NCBI GenBank assembly: GCA_025517565.1
Contig: JAOPKD010000015.1
Coordinates: 1-64,000, forward strand
Origin: Halapricum hydrolyticum
Lineage (GTDB): Archaea > Halobacteriota > Halobacteria > Halobacteriales > Haloarculaceae
Direction: 5' to 3'
DNA: 64,000 nucleotides
Both the position numbers and the translations under genes were made by a program. A model generated the notes under the pieces. It saw only the letters and a list, made by a program, of their open reading frames with translations. It was not told the DNA's origin and ran no database searches. Of the stretch, positions 33,375 through 42,211 are shown piece after piece (within the stretch, counting starts at the first letter, position 1; each line of letters opens with the position of its first letter).

Positions 33375-34400
33375 TCAGTTGCCTTCGGCCTGGAGCAGTT
33401 CACGGCCCGCACGGAGTCCGCTGCGGAGGGCGGCCCGCGTCCGGCCGATACCTTCGACCCAGTCGCCGGCAAGCGCCAGATCGTCCTCCAGTGTCGCCTC
33501 GCGCAGCGATTCGTCGGGACCGCGGGTGGGGATGGCGTCGCCCCACCGCTGGTACTCCCACCAGGCCGGCTCGGCGAGACGGTCGTCCTCGAGTAGTTCG
33601 ACGACGCGGTCGGTCGCCGCTTCCGAGGCGGCAGCGGGGGACGTCTGTGGGTGAGTGACGGCCCAGCTGGGACCGAACTGGACGATGAGGACGCCCCTGC
33701 CATCGGGGACGTGCCCGGGCTTGTGTCCCTCGTTCGACACCCAGGCGACGTCGTAGACGTCTTCCTCGCTGACGAGTCCGAAAAAGTCCGTCTCTATCTC
33801 GAAGGGATAGCCCAGTGCGACGGTGTCCATCGTCCGGTAGGGAATCCCCTCGACGGCCCGGGCGAGTTCCTCTCTGACCGGGTTGTCCCACACGGCTGTC
33901 TCGAACAGCACTGACGCCGATGCCCCGGGGACGGCCAGCACGACCGCGTCGAACGCGCGGTCGCCCTCGTCCGTGGTGACCAGCCAGTCGTCCTCGCGTC
34001 GTTCGAGGCGGGTGACGCCGACGCCGACGTGCAGGTCGGCCCCGCTGTTCTCGAACAGCGCCCGCACGATGCCGTCGAGACCGTCGGGGGTCGTCCAGCG
34101 AGTGTTCTGGGGCACCTCACCCGTTCGGATCTCGCCACTGGCGGTGAATTGCTTGACCGGCGGTTCGATCTCGACGGCGACCTCGCCAGCGCCGTCTTCG
34201 ATCACGGACTCCAGATCGCTGTCACCCAGTTCGAGGTAGTTCGCGCCGAAGTCGAACACGCAGCCCTCCCGGCGACGACTCGCCATCCGACCGCCGACGG
34301 TGTCCATCTCGTAGACGGTCACGTCCGCGTCGTCTAGCGCGTAGGCTGCTCCGGCCCCAGCGATGCCCCCGCCGACGATACAGATCTCTTCGTCTGTCAT
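33375..34400 (-). CDS. FAD-dependent amine oxidase-like protein (renalase type)
   Basis: The 341-residue flavoprotein starts with a dinucleotide-binding fold (EEICIVGGGIAGAGAAYALD), then VGGRMASRRREGCVFDFGANYLEL, typical of the renalase/amine-oxidase branch. A C-terminal FAD contact LALAGDWVEGIGRTRAALRSG follows. Bacterial renalase-like enzymes oxidise dihydronicotinamide isomers; the substrate here is not known. The ATG at 34400 (MTDEEICIV) sits just before the fold. It leads the two-gene unit with the deaminase. Confidence 0.85.
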   Translation of the reverse strand: MTDEEICIVGGGIAGAGAAYALDDADVTVYEMDTVGGRMASRRREGCVFDFGANYLELGDSDLESVIEDGAGEVAVEIEPPVKQFTASGEIRTGEVPQNTRWTTPDGLDGIVRALFENSGADLHVGVGVTRLERREDDWLVTTDEGDRAFDAVVLAVPGASASVLFETAVWDNPVREELARAVEGIPYRTMDTVALGYPFEIETDFFGLVSEEDVYDVAWVSNEGHKPGHVPDGRGVLIVQFGPSWAVTHPQTSPAAASEAATDRVVELLEDDRLAEPAWWEYQRWGDAIPTRGPDESLREATLEDDLALAGDWVEGIGRTRAALRSGLRAGRELLQAEGN

Positions 34401-34521
34401 GTCCTCGCTTCGGCGACCACGAACAAAAACCCCCACGTAGGGACAGGTACTGCCGCGGTCGGCCTAGCGAGGTAACTCCCGACGCCGGTCGTCGTGCTGG
34501 GGGCGATACGTCCGGAACCAT

Positions 34522-34565
34522 GTACTGGTGGCTATGTCATTTCGAAACGGTGTAGCCACCGGTAT
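34522..34565. repeat. Palindromic repeat, internally deleted copy B
   Basis: GTACTGGTGGCTAT and GTAGCCACCGGTAT are terminal inverted repeats matching copy A, with only TTCGAAAC between them (44 bp instead of 80). It lies 39 bases before the tsr3 start. The right flank, TATCAGCAACC, resembles that of copy C (TATTAGCAACC). Confidence 0.7.
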
Positions 34566-34603
34566 CAGCAACCCCTATCAACGCTCGCCGAGTACGCTCG
34601 CAC

Positions 34604-35101
34604 GTGGAGTTACACGTCCGCTACGAGGGCGACGACGATCCCGAGAAGTGCAGCGCCCGGAAACTCGCTCGCTTCGACCTCGCGGAGTTGCACCGCTCGA
34701 CGCGGGCGACCCCGCCGGGGATCGTCCTCAACCCCTTCGCCGAGCAGGCGCTCTCGCCCGCCGACGCCGACCACGACCGGTTGGTCGCGCTCGACTGCTC
34801 CTGGGAGACCGCCCAGCGGGAGGCGTTCGACCTGGACGGCGTCCACCGGGCGCTCCCGTTTCTCGTCGCTGCCAATCCGATCAACTACGGGACCGCTTTC
34901 CAGCTCAACACCGTCGAGGCCTTCGCCGGTGCGCTGACCATCCTCGGCGACCGCGAGCACGCCGAACGGATCCTCTCGAAGTTCTCCTGGGGCCACACCT
35001 TCCTGGAACTCAACGAGGAACCGCTGGCCCGGTACAGCGAGTGTGACGATTCGACCGAGGTACTCGACGTTCAGGACGATTATCTTGCTGACGAAAACTA
35101 A
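34604..35101 (+). CDS. tsr3: Tsr3-type rRNA aminocarboxypropyltransferase
   Basis: The 165-residue protein matches DUF367/Tsr3, which transfers the aminocarboxypropyl group of SAM onto a modified uridine in small-subunit rRNA. Conserved phrases include [58 protein letters not shown] and [15 protein letters not shown]. These form the SPOUT-like SAM-binding knot. The start is GTG at 34604, the only one in frame matching the family N-terminus. The palindromic repeat immediately upstream may influence its promoter. Confidence 0.9.
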   Translation: MELHVRYEGDDDPEKCSARKLARFDLAELHRSTRATPPGIVLNPFAEQALSPADADHDRLVALDCSWETAQREAFDLDGVHRALPFLVAANPINYGTAFQLNTVEAFAGALTILGDREHAERILSKFSWGHTFLELNEEPLARYSECDDSTEVLDVQDDYLADEN

Positions 35102-35264
35102 ATTGGCATAATTTCGAAGGGGCAGAACGAATCTGAAAGGCTGCGCATATTGCCGAAACCGAAAAGAGATTTTAATCTATACGTAAATTCCTTTCGCCAA
35201 TTCTCAGGGCTCGGGAGCGCAACACCGGTTTATCGTTTTGAGGGTCTGAGGCGTAGGAAAACGG

Positions 35265-36734
35265 ATGTCTGTACTTTCCCAGCTACTCGTCGACGGAGGG
35301 ATTGCCCTGCCGATGCTCGACGGGTCCGCGTTACAGCTGTCGCCCGAGATCGCGAGCCGGGCGCAGTTCGGGTGGACGATCAGCGTCCACATCCTGTTTG
35401 CGGCCCTGTCGATCGGCCTCGCACCGTTCATCATCTACTTCACCTGGAAGGAGGTTCGGACCGACGACGAGCGGTTCACACGCCTTCGGTCGTTCTGGGT
35501 GAAAGTGTTCGCTGCCGGGTTCGTCATGGGGACGGTCACCGGCATCCCGATGAGCTTCCAGTTCGGGACGAACTTCCCGCAGTTCTCCTCTGTCGCCGGC
35601 GAGATGATCGGCGGTCCGCTGGCCTTCGAGGCGAAGATGGCCTTCTTCCTAGAGGCCGTGTTCCTCGGCGTGTTGCTGTTCGGCCGCGAGCGGGTCAGCG
35701 ACCGGACCTTCATCCTCTCGTCGGTGCTGGTCGGGTTCGGTGCCTGGCTGTCGGGTTTCTGGATCCTGGTCGTCAACTCCTGGATGCAGACGCCCCAGGG
35801 CTACGAGATGATTACCCGCAACGGGATGGAAGTCGCCAAGCTGACCGATCCCATTGCCGCCTTCTTCAACCCGCGGATGACCTGGATGTACGTCCACATG
35901 ATCAACGCGGCGGTGATCTCGGTCGCGCTGCTGGTCGCCGGCGTCTCCGCGTACATCGTCTGGAAGAAACGCGACTCGGAAGCCTGGGGCACGGCGCTGA
36001 AGATCGCCGTGTTGATCCTGCTCGTCTCGGCACCGCTGCAGGCGATCCACGGTGACGCCTACGGTCGTCACGTCGAGGACACCCAGCCCCAGAAGTTCGC
36101 GGCCATGGAGGCCCACTACGAGACCGGCACGGCTGACTTGCACCTGCTCGCGTTCCCAACGGATCCCTCCGCGCTGACCGATCCGCGGGCGGAAAACCTC
36201 TTCACGATCAGCCTCCCGCGCGTCGGCTCGTTCCTCGCCAGCGGGGGTGATTTCAACGCCGAAGTGCTCGGGCTGAACGAGTACGAGGAGAACCCGCCCG
36301 TGGCGATGGTGTTCTGGTCGTTCCGGTTCATGGTCGGACTCGGGTTCCTGTTCATCGCGCTTGCGCTGTGGGGTGGCTACCTCCTCTACCGGGGTCGACT
36401 GTCCGACAGCGACCGCTACCTGAAGGCGATGATCATGGCGTCGCCGTTCGGATACGCCGCCCTGCTCACCGGCTGGTACGTCACCGAGATCGGCCGCCAG
36501 CCCTGGGTCATTCAGGATCAGCTCACGACCAGCGAGGCCGTTTCCACGACGCTGACAGCGACGGAAGCGACGCTCACGCTGGTCGGGTTCCTCGTCATCT
36601 ACGGGGCGCTGGTCCTGGTCGCCCTGTACATCCTCCGGTGGCTCATCCAGGACGAGCTGCGAGAACTGGGCGTGCAAGAAACGTCCGGTGATCGCTGGTA
36701 CGGTCCGATCCCGGGGGTGAGCGACGATGACTGA
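35265..36734 (+). CDS. cydA: Cytochrome bd quinol oxidase subunit I
   Basis: CydA carries the hemes of the bd oxidase, which reduces oxygen with quinol electrons at high affinity. The 489-residue protein has about nine membrane spans, His42 (ISVHILFAAL), His211 (MYVHMIN), the quinol-loop signature QPQKFAAMEAHYETG and GWYVTEIGRQPWV near the C-terminus. The bacterial MEFQFGTN motif reads MSFQFGTN here, so a glutamate linked to proton transfer is Ser. The quinol loop is of the short type. It overlaps cydB by eight bases. The 163 bases upstream of it include AT-rich promoter sequence. Confidence 0.93.
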   Translation: MSVLSQLLVDGGIALPMLDGSALQLSPEIASRAQFGWTISVHILFAALSIGLAPFIIYFTWKEVRTDDERFTRLRSFWVKVFAAGFVMGTVTGIPMSFQFGTNFPQFSSVAGEMIGGPLAFEAKMAFFLEAVFLGVLLFGRERVSDRTFILSSVLVGFGAWLSGFWILVVNSWMQTPQGYEMITRNGMEVAKLTDPIAAFFNPRMTWMYVHMINAAVISVALLVAGVSAYIVWKKRDSEAWGTALKIAVLILLVSAPLQAIHGDAYGRHVEDTQPQKFAAMEAHYETGTADLHLLAFPTDPSALTDPRAENLFTISLPRVGSFLASGGDFNAEVLGLNEYEENPPVAMVFWSFRFMVGLGFLFIALALWGGYLLYRGRLSDSDRYLKAMIMASPFGYAALLTGWYVTEIGRQPWVIQDQLTTSEAVSTTLTATEATLTLVGFLVIYGALVLVALYILRWLIQDELRELGVQETSGDRWYGPIPGVSDDD

Positions 36735-37728
36735 ACTGCTGTTGCCCGTCGACTCTTACCTCGTCGAGCCGCTCCCGGAGATCTGGTTCGGGCTGGTCAT
36801 GTTCGCGCTGACGATGTACATCGTCCTCGACGGGTTCGACTTCGGGATCGGAATGCTGTACGCGACCCGTGACAACGACCACGACCGCGAGACGCTCCTG
36901 TCGGCGTTCGGTCCGGTCTGGGACGCCAACGAGGTGTGGGTGATCGCCTTCGGGACGATGACGCTGGCGGCGTTCCCCGACGTGTACTCCCGGTTGCTGG
37001 CCGATCACTACCTGCTCGCGCTCGGGTTCGTGCTGGCGCTGCTGTTCCGTGGACTCGGCCCGGAACTGCGCGAACAGCGCGACGACGAGCGCTGGATGCG
37101 CTACTGTGACTACTCGTTCATCGGCGGCAGCCTCTTCGCGCCGCTGCTGTTCGGGATGATCGCCGGCCGCTGGGTGTTCGACGCGGCGACGCTGTCGGCC
37201 CCGACGCTACTGACCGGGATCGGCCTGGTCGCGGTTTCGGTCGTCACCGGTGCAGCGTTCCTGGCAGCCAAGACCGGCCCCGCGCTCGCCAGCGAGATGC
37301 GCGATTACGGGATCATCGCGACGCTTGCGTATCTGGGCGGCGTCGTCGTCCTGCTGGCGACAGTCGTCTTTACCGACGCTGGCGGCGCTGCCGACACGAT
37401 CCTCTCGATACCTGCGGCCGTGATCGTCGTCCTCTCGGTCGCCGCGGGACTCGGCGGGATCGTCCTGGCAGGGCGTGGCGAGTATCGCGCCTGGCTGGCG
37501 AGCGCGCTGGCGCTGCCGGTCCTGTTGAGCGCGCTGGTCGCTCTGCTGCTGTACCCGACGATCTACCCGCCGACCGGCCTGACCGTCCAGGACGCGGTCG
37601 TCTCGCCGCTTGCGCTAAATCTCACCACGGTCCTTGGAGTACCGGTCCTGCTGCTGGTCCTGTGGTACTTCAAGTTCCTCTACGGCGTGTTCAGCGGTCC
37701 GATCGAGGGCGAAGGATACGGGGCCTGA
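36727..37728 (+). CDS. cydB: Cytochrome bd quinol oxidase subunit II
   Basis: CydB is the structural partner of CydA. The 333-residue protein has about eight membrane spans, beginning with the hallmark IWFGLVMFALTMYIVLDGFDFGIGML and DANEVWVIAFGTMTLAAFPDVY. The overlapping start shows translational coupling to cydA. No small CydX subunit or CydDC exporter is visible nearby. The next gene, a convergent DtxR regulator, may tie expression to metal status. Confidence 0.93.
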   Translation: MTELLLPVDSYLVEPLPEIWFGLVMFALTMYIVLDGFDFGIGMLYATRDNDHDRETLLSAFGPVWDANEVWVIAFGTMTLAAFPDVYSRLLADHYLLALGFVLALLFRGLGPELREQRDDERWMRYCDYSFIGGSLFAPLLFGMIAGRWVFDAATLSAPTLLTGIGLVAVSVVTGAAFLAAKTGPALASEMRDYGIIATLAYLGGVVVLLATVVFTDAGGAADTILSIPAAVIVVLSVAAGLGGIVLAGRGEYRAWLASALALPVLLSALVALLLYPTIYPPTGLTVQDAVVSPLALNLTTVLGVPVLLLVLWYFKFLYGVFSGPIEGEGYGA

Positions 37729-37779
37729 TCGGTACAGCGACGATTCTCGAATCGCCATCCAGTCTCGATTCTCAGATGT

Positions 37780-38220
37780 TTAGATGTTCAGCTTCGAGCA
37801 GTGTTGCCTGTCGGGGTCGTAACAGTCCGGACAGTCCGCTTCGAGGTCGACGTATCGATCGAGCCGCTCGGCGATGTCGTCGCTCATGACGTGTTCGAGC
37901 CGGCAGGCCTCCTCGTGAAACCCTTCCTCGACGCCGAGATGCTCGACGAGAAACCGCTCGATCCGGCAGTGCTTGCGCAGGAGCCGTCGCGCGCGGGATT
38001 CGCCGTCGTCGGTCAGGACCGCCCCGCGACGTTTCTCGTACTCCAGCAGTCCGGCTTCCTCCAGCCGGCCGAACATCTCGGTGACGCTCGGCGGGGAGAC
38101 GTCGAGTCGCTCGGCCAGCTCGCCCGTCTTTGCGTACTCGCCGTCACGGGAGAGCAGGTAGATCTCCTTGAGGTACATCTGGACGCTTTCGCTGATCGGG
38201 GCGTCGCGACTGTGACTCAT
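37780..38220 (-). CDS. DtxR/MntR family metal-dependent regulator
   Basis: The 146-residue protein has an N-terminal winged helix (ESVQMYLKEIYLLSRDGEYAKTGELAERLDVSPPSVTEMFGRLEEAGLLEY) and a dimerisation/metal domain (LRKHCRIERFLVEHLGVEEGFHEEACRLEHVMSDDIAERLDRYV) with the usual Cys, Glu and His ligands. The SH3-like third domain is missing, as in MntR and haloarchaeal SirR forms. A C-terminal CPDCYDPDRQHC adds Cys residues. It likely represses iron or manganese genes when metal is plentiful. It converges with cydB. Confidence 0.9.
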   Translation of the reverse strand: MSHSRDAPISESVQMYLKEIYLLSRDGEYAKTGELAERLDVSPPSVTEMFGRLEEAGLLEYEKRRGAVLTDDGESRARRLLRKHCRIERFLVEHLGVEEGFHEEACRLEHVMSDDIAERLDRYVDLEADCPDCYDPDRQHCSKLNI

Positions 38221-38301
38221 TGTCGGACATCACTGCCCGGCGAGCAAAAGCCTAGCGGGCCCGCGCTGGAGCCGGTCGGCCGGCTGGGAGCAAGCACGCT
38301 T

Positions 38302-38381
38302 ATACTGTCGGCTGTAAGCTCGTGGAGATTTTCGGCATCCCGTGTGCCGAAATCCTGCCGAAATGTTACAGCCGACAGTAT
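38302..38381. repeat. 80-bp palindromic repeat, copy C
   Basis: Terminal repeats ATACTGTCGGCTGTAA and TTACAGCCGACAGTAT flank an inner palindrome (TTTCGGCA..TGCCGAAA) and a CCGAAATG motif. The size and layout match copy A although about a third of the bases differ, and arm differences are compensated on the other arm. It lies 41 bases before the zinc-ribbon gene. Confidence 0.8.
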
Positions 38382-38422
38382 TAGCAACCGTTAAAAGCCG
38401 CGATGTGAAAGAACGTGTACGG

Positions 38423-38602
38423 ATGAGCGAGAGCCACCAAAAGCGGCGTCAAAAGTGCATCTCGTGTGGGATCAACGTCTCCGGCACGAACGCCGCCGCG
38501 TTCAAGTGTCCCGAATGCGGACACCAGATCTACCGCTGCGCGAAGTGCCGCAAGCAGAGCAACCTCTATGAGTGCCCCGATTGCGGGTTCACGGGACCAT
38601 AA
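38423..38602 (+). CDS. HVO_2753-type small zinc-ribbon protein
   Basis: The 59-residue protein has four CxxC pairs (CISCG, CPECG, CAKC, CPDCG), enough for two zinc sites. It closely follows the layout of Haloferax HVO_2753, a small zinc protein needed for swarming and biofilm formation. The ATG at 38423 ([12 protein letters not shown]) is chosen because the upstream frame runs through the palindromic repeat. The stop is two bases before the aEF1B start, so they form an operon, an arrangement conserved in haloarchaea. Confidence 0.92.
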   Translation: MSESHQKRRQKCISCGINVSGTNAAAFKCPECGHQIYRCAKCRKQSNLYECPDCGFTGP

Positions 38603-38604
38603 CC

Positions 38605-38871
38605 ATGGGAAAAGTCGCTGCCAAGATCAAGGTCATGCCGAACAGTCCGGACGTCGACCTGGACGCGCTCCAGGACCGTCTCGAACAGGCCCTCCCCGAG
38701 GGTGCGAAGATCAACGGCTTCGAGCGTGACGAGGTCGCCTTTGGCCTGGTTGCGCTACTGCCGACTGTGATCGTTCCCGACGAGTCCGGCGGCACCGAGT
38801 CCGTCGAAGAGGCCTTCAGCGAGGTCGAGGACGTCGAGAGCGTCTCCGTCGAGAACGTCGGTCGCGTCTAG
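38605..38871 (+). CDS. Translation elongation factor aEF1B (EF-1 beta)
   Basis: This 88-residue factor exchanges GDP for GTP on aEF1[50 protein letters not shown] and [19 protein letters not shown] cover the ferredoxin-like fold of the family at its normal length. It is coupled to the upstream zinc-ribbon gene with two bases between stop and start. Confidence 0.93.
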   Translation: MGKVAAKIKVMPNSPDVDLDALQDRLEQALPEGAKINGFERDEVAFGLVALLPTVIVPDESGGTESVEEAFSEVEDVESVSVENVGRV

Positions 38872-38930
38872 GCTGTTTTGGGTCGCGGCTCGCGTGTCAC
38901 GCCGAGCCACGACGGTAGCGGAACGCACGT

Positions 38931-38937
38931 TTTATAT
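38931..38937 (+). promoter_or_regulatory. TATA box for the L21e-rpoF unit
   Basis: TTTATAT lies 28-34 bases upstream of the rpl21e ATG at 38965, placing transcription start at or near the start codon. Confidence 0.6.
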
Positions 38938-38964
38938 GCCCGACCGGACTACCGGACGGCAAGA

Positions 38965-39255
38965 ATGCCCAGTTCGAACGGTCCACTCAAGGGAACACGG
39001 AACAAGCTCAAGAACGACCCGCGGGATCGGGGAGCGTCGCCGCCACAGCGCGCCGTCCAGCAGTTCGAGGACGGCGACACTGTCCACCTGGCGATCGATC
39101 CCAGCGTCGACGACGGCCGGTTCCACCCGCGCTTCAACGGCCACACCGGCACGGTCGTCGGCACGCAGGGGAAAGCCTACAAGGTCCAGATCGAAGACGG
39201 CGGCGTCGAGAAGACGCTGATCGTCAAGGCCGCGCACCTCCGGCGACAGGAGTAA
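38965..39255 (+). CDS. rpl21e: Ribosomal protein L21e (eL21)
   Basis: The 96-residue protein shows the eL21 pattern: basic start [22 protein letters not shown], then [41 protein letters not shown] and a closing [14 protein letters not shown]. It binds 23S rRNA in the large subunit. The ATG at 38965 is supported by a TATA box. It is separated from rpoF by three bases, as is usual in archaea. Confidence 0.95.
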   Translation: MPSSNGPLKGTRNKLKNDPRDRGASPPQRAVQQFEDGDTVHLAIDPSVDDGRFHPRFNGHTGTVVGTQGKAYKVQIEDGGVEKTLIVKAAHLRRQE

Positions 39256-39258
39256 GCG

Positions 39259-39615
39259 ATGACCATATTCAAGGAGAAGCTCGAGGAGGAGTACCTGACT
39301 CTCGCCGAGGCCAAGGACATCCTCGAGGACATCGAACGCGAGCGCGCGCTCGACGAGGACCGGGAGATGCGCTACGAACTCACGCGCGCCGTCGAGCACG
39401 TCAACCGCTTTGCGGTCCTGGACGTCGAGGAGTCCGAGGAGTTCGTCGCCGAACTGCAGGACTTGGAGAAAGTCGACGAGGCCACCGCCTACAAGATCGC
39501 TAACCTTCTGCCCCAGGACCGGGACGAACTGCGGGCCGTCTTCGCTCAGGAACGGTATTCGCTGTCGGGCGAGGAACTCGACGACATTCTCAACGTCGTC
39601 GCCAAGTACGCCTGA
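39259..39615 (+). CDS. rpoF: RNA polymerase subunit Rpo4 (Rpb4/RpoF)
   Basis: Rpo4 pairs with Rpo7 as the stalk of archaeal RNA polymerase. The 118-residue helical protein has EYLTLAEAKDILEDIERERALDEDREMRYELTRAVEHV and DEATAYKIANLLPQDRDELRAVFAQERYSLSGEELDDIL, the HRDC-like core. The gene order L21e-Rpb4-DUF655-KsgA is conserved in Euryarchaeota; here two extra genes on both strands (39646-42170) separate rpoF from DUF655. Confidence 0.93.
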   Translation: MTIFKEKLEEEYLTLAEAKDILEDIERERALDEDREMRYELTRAVEHVNRFAVLDVEESEEFVAELQDLEKVDEATAYKIANLLPQDRDELRAVFAQERYSLSGEELDDILNVVAKYA

Positions 39616-39645
39616 TACGGATTCGGCTCTCGCGAGCGTCGACTG

Positions 39646-41007
39646 TCACTCCTCGGCGCCCGCCTCTTCTTCTTCGTTGTCCTCGTCTTCGCCGTCCGCG
39701 TCGGTCCGGCGAGAGACGTCGACGCGGTAGTGCTGGAGGATGTCACGGCCGAGCAACACGGGATACTGCATGTGGCTGCGGTCCTCGACGCTGGCGGTGA
39801 CGGTGTGGCGGCTCCCGCCGACGGCGACGACGAGGTCGATGACCGGCCGGCTCTTCGATACTTTCTGGCTGCCGGACTTGACCTTCGTGATGGACTTGAT
39901 CGGGCCGGCCCCGATGTCGGCCGCGAGACCGGTATCGATGCTGGTCCGGGTGGCGCCAGTGTCGGACTTGGCGAGGGCGGCCGTCGAGCCGCTGGTCCCG
40001 CTGACGATGACCTCCTCGATGTAGCCGATAGTCTCTCGCTCGGGAGCACTGGTCGGGGCAGTGCTGGGCCGACACGTCGGCACCGAGTCGTCGAGGACCG
40101 TCGCCAGCTCGGCGACGCGGTCGGCGTCGACGGTGCCGCCGGCCGACTCGATGGCGTGGGCGGCGATGTACGGTGCGGGGCTGCGCCCGGTCGCCTCGTA
40201 GAGGCCCTTGAACCCTGCGGTCGGGTTGACTTCCAGCACCAGCCAGCCGTCGTCGCTCTCGACGAGATCGACGCCGGCGTAATCCAGGCCGACAGCGTCG
40301 GTGGCCCGGCGGGCGATGTCGAGAGCCGACTCCGGGACCTCGTCGCTGGCGTCGGCGACGTCGCCGCCGAGGGCGACGTTGGTGCGCCAGTCGTTGTCGG
40401 GCGCGTACCGGAACATCGAACCGACGATCTGGTCGCCGACGATGTACACCCGGAGGTCGCGCGCTCGCTCGCCCTCGCGTTCGATCAGTGACTGGAGGAA
40501 CGCGTAACGGTTGCCGACGCGGGCGTTGACGCGTTCACCGGGCCCGACCTTCCAGGTCCCGCCGCCGTTCGTCCCGATGGCGGTCTTGTAGACGGCCTCG
40601 GTGTCGCCGGCGGTCAGCCAGGCGTTGAGTCGCTCCGATTCCAGCGCCATCAGCGCGTCCGGGACGGGCACGTCCGCCTCCACCAGTGCCGCGGCCGTCG
40701 CGACCTTGTGCACCGCGGTCAGCGTCGCAGCGGGGCCGTTCAGCGTCGGGCGAAGGTGTGCGAGCGTGCGGGCCAGGCCGAGTTCCTCGCAGGGCTCGGT
40801 CGACTTCGAGAGCAGCAGGCGGTTGACGACGACGTCGACGTCCGGCTGGAGCGTCATGTCGCCGTCCGTGACGTCGATCACCAGGTTCTCCCGGCGGAGC
40901 CACGCAGGTTCGTGACCCAGTGCCTCGATGGCGTTGCAGATCGCCTTGGTCTCCTTGCTGTTATGCAGGCTGAGAACCCCGACGGTGACGGGTGTCGACG
41001 TGGTCAT
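39646..41007 (-). CDS. RimK-like ATP-grasp ligase fused to a retropepsin-like domain
   Basis: The first 290 residues are an ATP-grasp ligase of the RimK type: TSTPVTVGVLSLHNSKETKAI, RRENLVIDVTDGDMTLQPDVDVVVNR, TAIGTNGGGTWKV as the nucleotide loop, and AGVDLVESDDGWLVLEVNPTAGFKGL with the metal ligands. From about 320 a second domain (GYIEEVIVSGTSGSTAALAKSDTGATRTSID) has the ASDTGA-type turn of the RimB/retropepsin-like protease family, then YPVLLGRDIL. RimK adds glutamate to ribosomal protein S6 in bacteria and RimB-like proteins trim it. The ATG at 41007 begins the fold. It diverges from an aspartoacylase-like gene. Confidence 0.85.
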   Translation of the reverse strand: MTTSTPVTVGVLSLHNSKETKAICNAIEALGHEPAWLRRENLVIDVTDGDMTLQPDVDVVVNRLLLSKSTEPCEELGLARTLAHLRPTLNGPAATLTAVHKVATAAALVEADVPVPDALMALESERLNAWLTAGDTEAVYKTAIGTNGGGTWKVGPGERVNARVGNRYAFLQSLIEREGERARDLRVYIVGDQIVGSMFRYAPDNDWRTNVALGGDVADASDEVPESALDIARRATDAVGLDYAGVDLVESDDGWLVLEVNPTAGFKGLYEATGRSPAPYIAAHAIESAGGTVDADRVAELATVLDDSVPTCRPSTAPTSAPERETIGYIEEVIVSGTSGSTAALAKSDTGATRTSIDTGLAADIGAGPIKSITKVKSGSQKVSKSRPVIDLVVAVGGSRHTVTASVEDRSHMQYPVLLGRDILQHYRVDVSRRTDADGEDEDNEEEEAGAEE

Positions 41008-41165
41008 AGACGGAGATGCGAGGTCGACGGTGAAGAACTCTCGGGCGACTGTCTTCCGGTGCGGACACGCGGCTCGCGTCGACAGTCGACGGCGGCACGG
41101 AGCACTGCCGACCGTCGCAGTCAGCTGGCCGTCACACGTTTTACCGTCCCACACGTCCGAGCAGT

Positions 41166-42170
41166 ATGGAGCAGCCAGCGCCGTTCACCTACGACGGTGG
41201 GCGGGTCGATCCCGGGGAGACCCAGAACGTCCGGTACACGGTCACCGAGACCTACCTCGGCGATCCGGTCAAGATGCCCGTGACGGTCGTGGTCGGCGAG
41301 CGGACGGGACCGACGGTCGTCATCACGGCGGCCACGCACGGCGACGAACTCAACGGCATCGAGGTCGTCCGCGAGGTCGCCCACGAGTGGGACCACTCCG
41401 ACCTCTGTGGCCGGCTCGTTTGCCTGCCGATCCTCAACGTTCCTGGTTTCATCGCTCAGCAGCGATACCTGCCGGTCTACGACCGCGACCTCAACCGGGC
41501 GTTTCCCGGCGACCGGACCGGGACGGGTGCCCAGCGGATGGCTGCGCGGATCTTCGAGAACTTCGTCGCGCCCGCCGACCTGGGGATCGACCTGCACACC
41601 TCGACTCGCGGGCGGTCGAACATGCTGCACGTCCGGGCAGACATGAGCGACGAGACTGTCGAGCGGGTCGCCAGGGCCTTCGCCTCGAACGTCGTCATCG
41701 ACAGCGAGGGTGCCGAGGGGACGCTCCGCCGCGAGGCGACGGCTGCCGGGACGTCGACGGTCACCGTCGAGATGGGCGAGGCACACCGCTTCCAGCGATC
41801 GCTCATCGACCGGGCGCTCGACGGCATTCGATCGGTCTTCGCGGAGTTCGGCCTCCTGCAAAGCGAACACGTCGACTGGCCGGGCTGGCGGACGGTCGTC
41901 GAAGCAGCCGACGAGAAGACCTGGCTGCGGGCCGACGCGGGCGGGCTGGTAGACGTCCACGTCGAACGCGGGGCCTTCGTCGAGGAAGGCGAGCGCATCG
42001 CGACCATCGCCAACCCCTTCAAGACGACCACGACGGCGGTAGACGCACCGTTCGACGGGGTGCTGATCGGCGTCCTGGAGAACCCCGTCGTCTACCCCGG
42101 AAATCCGCTGTGTCACATCGTGAAAGTCGACGAGCGAACCAGGGGGGCCATCGAGTACGGCGAGACGTGA
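41166..42170 (+). CDS. Succinylglutamate desuccinylase/aspartoacylase family protein
   Basis: The 334-residue M14-type zinc hydrolase has ATHGDELNGIEV (zinc His and Glu), then LNVPGFIAQQRYLPVYDRDLNRAFPGD, DLHTSTRGR (zinc His) and EMGEAHRFQ (catalytic Glu). A C-terminal barrel-sandwich part (AGGLVDVHVERGAFVEEGERIATI) is typical of the AstE/AspA-like clade found beside RimK genes in bacteria. It diverges from the RimK/protease fusion, suggesting a shared amino-acid-conjugate or protein-glutamylation pathway. Substrate unknown. Confidence 0.87.
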   Translation: MEQPAPFTYDGGRVDPGETQNVRYTVTETYLGDPVKMPVTVVVGERTGPTVVITAATHGDELNGIEVVREVAHEWDHSDLCGRLVCLPILNVPGFIAQQRYLPVYDRDLNRAFPGDRTGTGAQRMAARIFENFVAPADLGIDLHTSTRGRSNMLHVRADMSDETVERVARAFASNVVIDSEGAEGTLRREATAAGTSTVTVEMGEAHRFQRSLIDRALDGIRSVFAEFGLLQSEHVDWPGWRTVVEAADEKTWLRADAGGLVDVHVERGAFVEEGERIATIANPFKTTTTAVDAPFDGVLIGVLENPVVYPGNPLCHIVKVDERTRGAIEYGET

Positions 42171-42180
42171 CTCGCTGGCT

Positions 42181-42187
42181 TTTAAGT
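42181..42187 (+). promoter_or_regulatory. TATA box for DUF655-ksgA unit
   Basis: TTTAAGT lies 25-31 bases before the ATG at 42212, a leaderless arrangement. Confidence 0.55.
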
Positions 42188-42211
42188 ACACTGTCACCGT
42201 ACAGACTGGAT

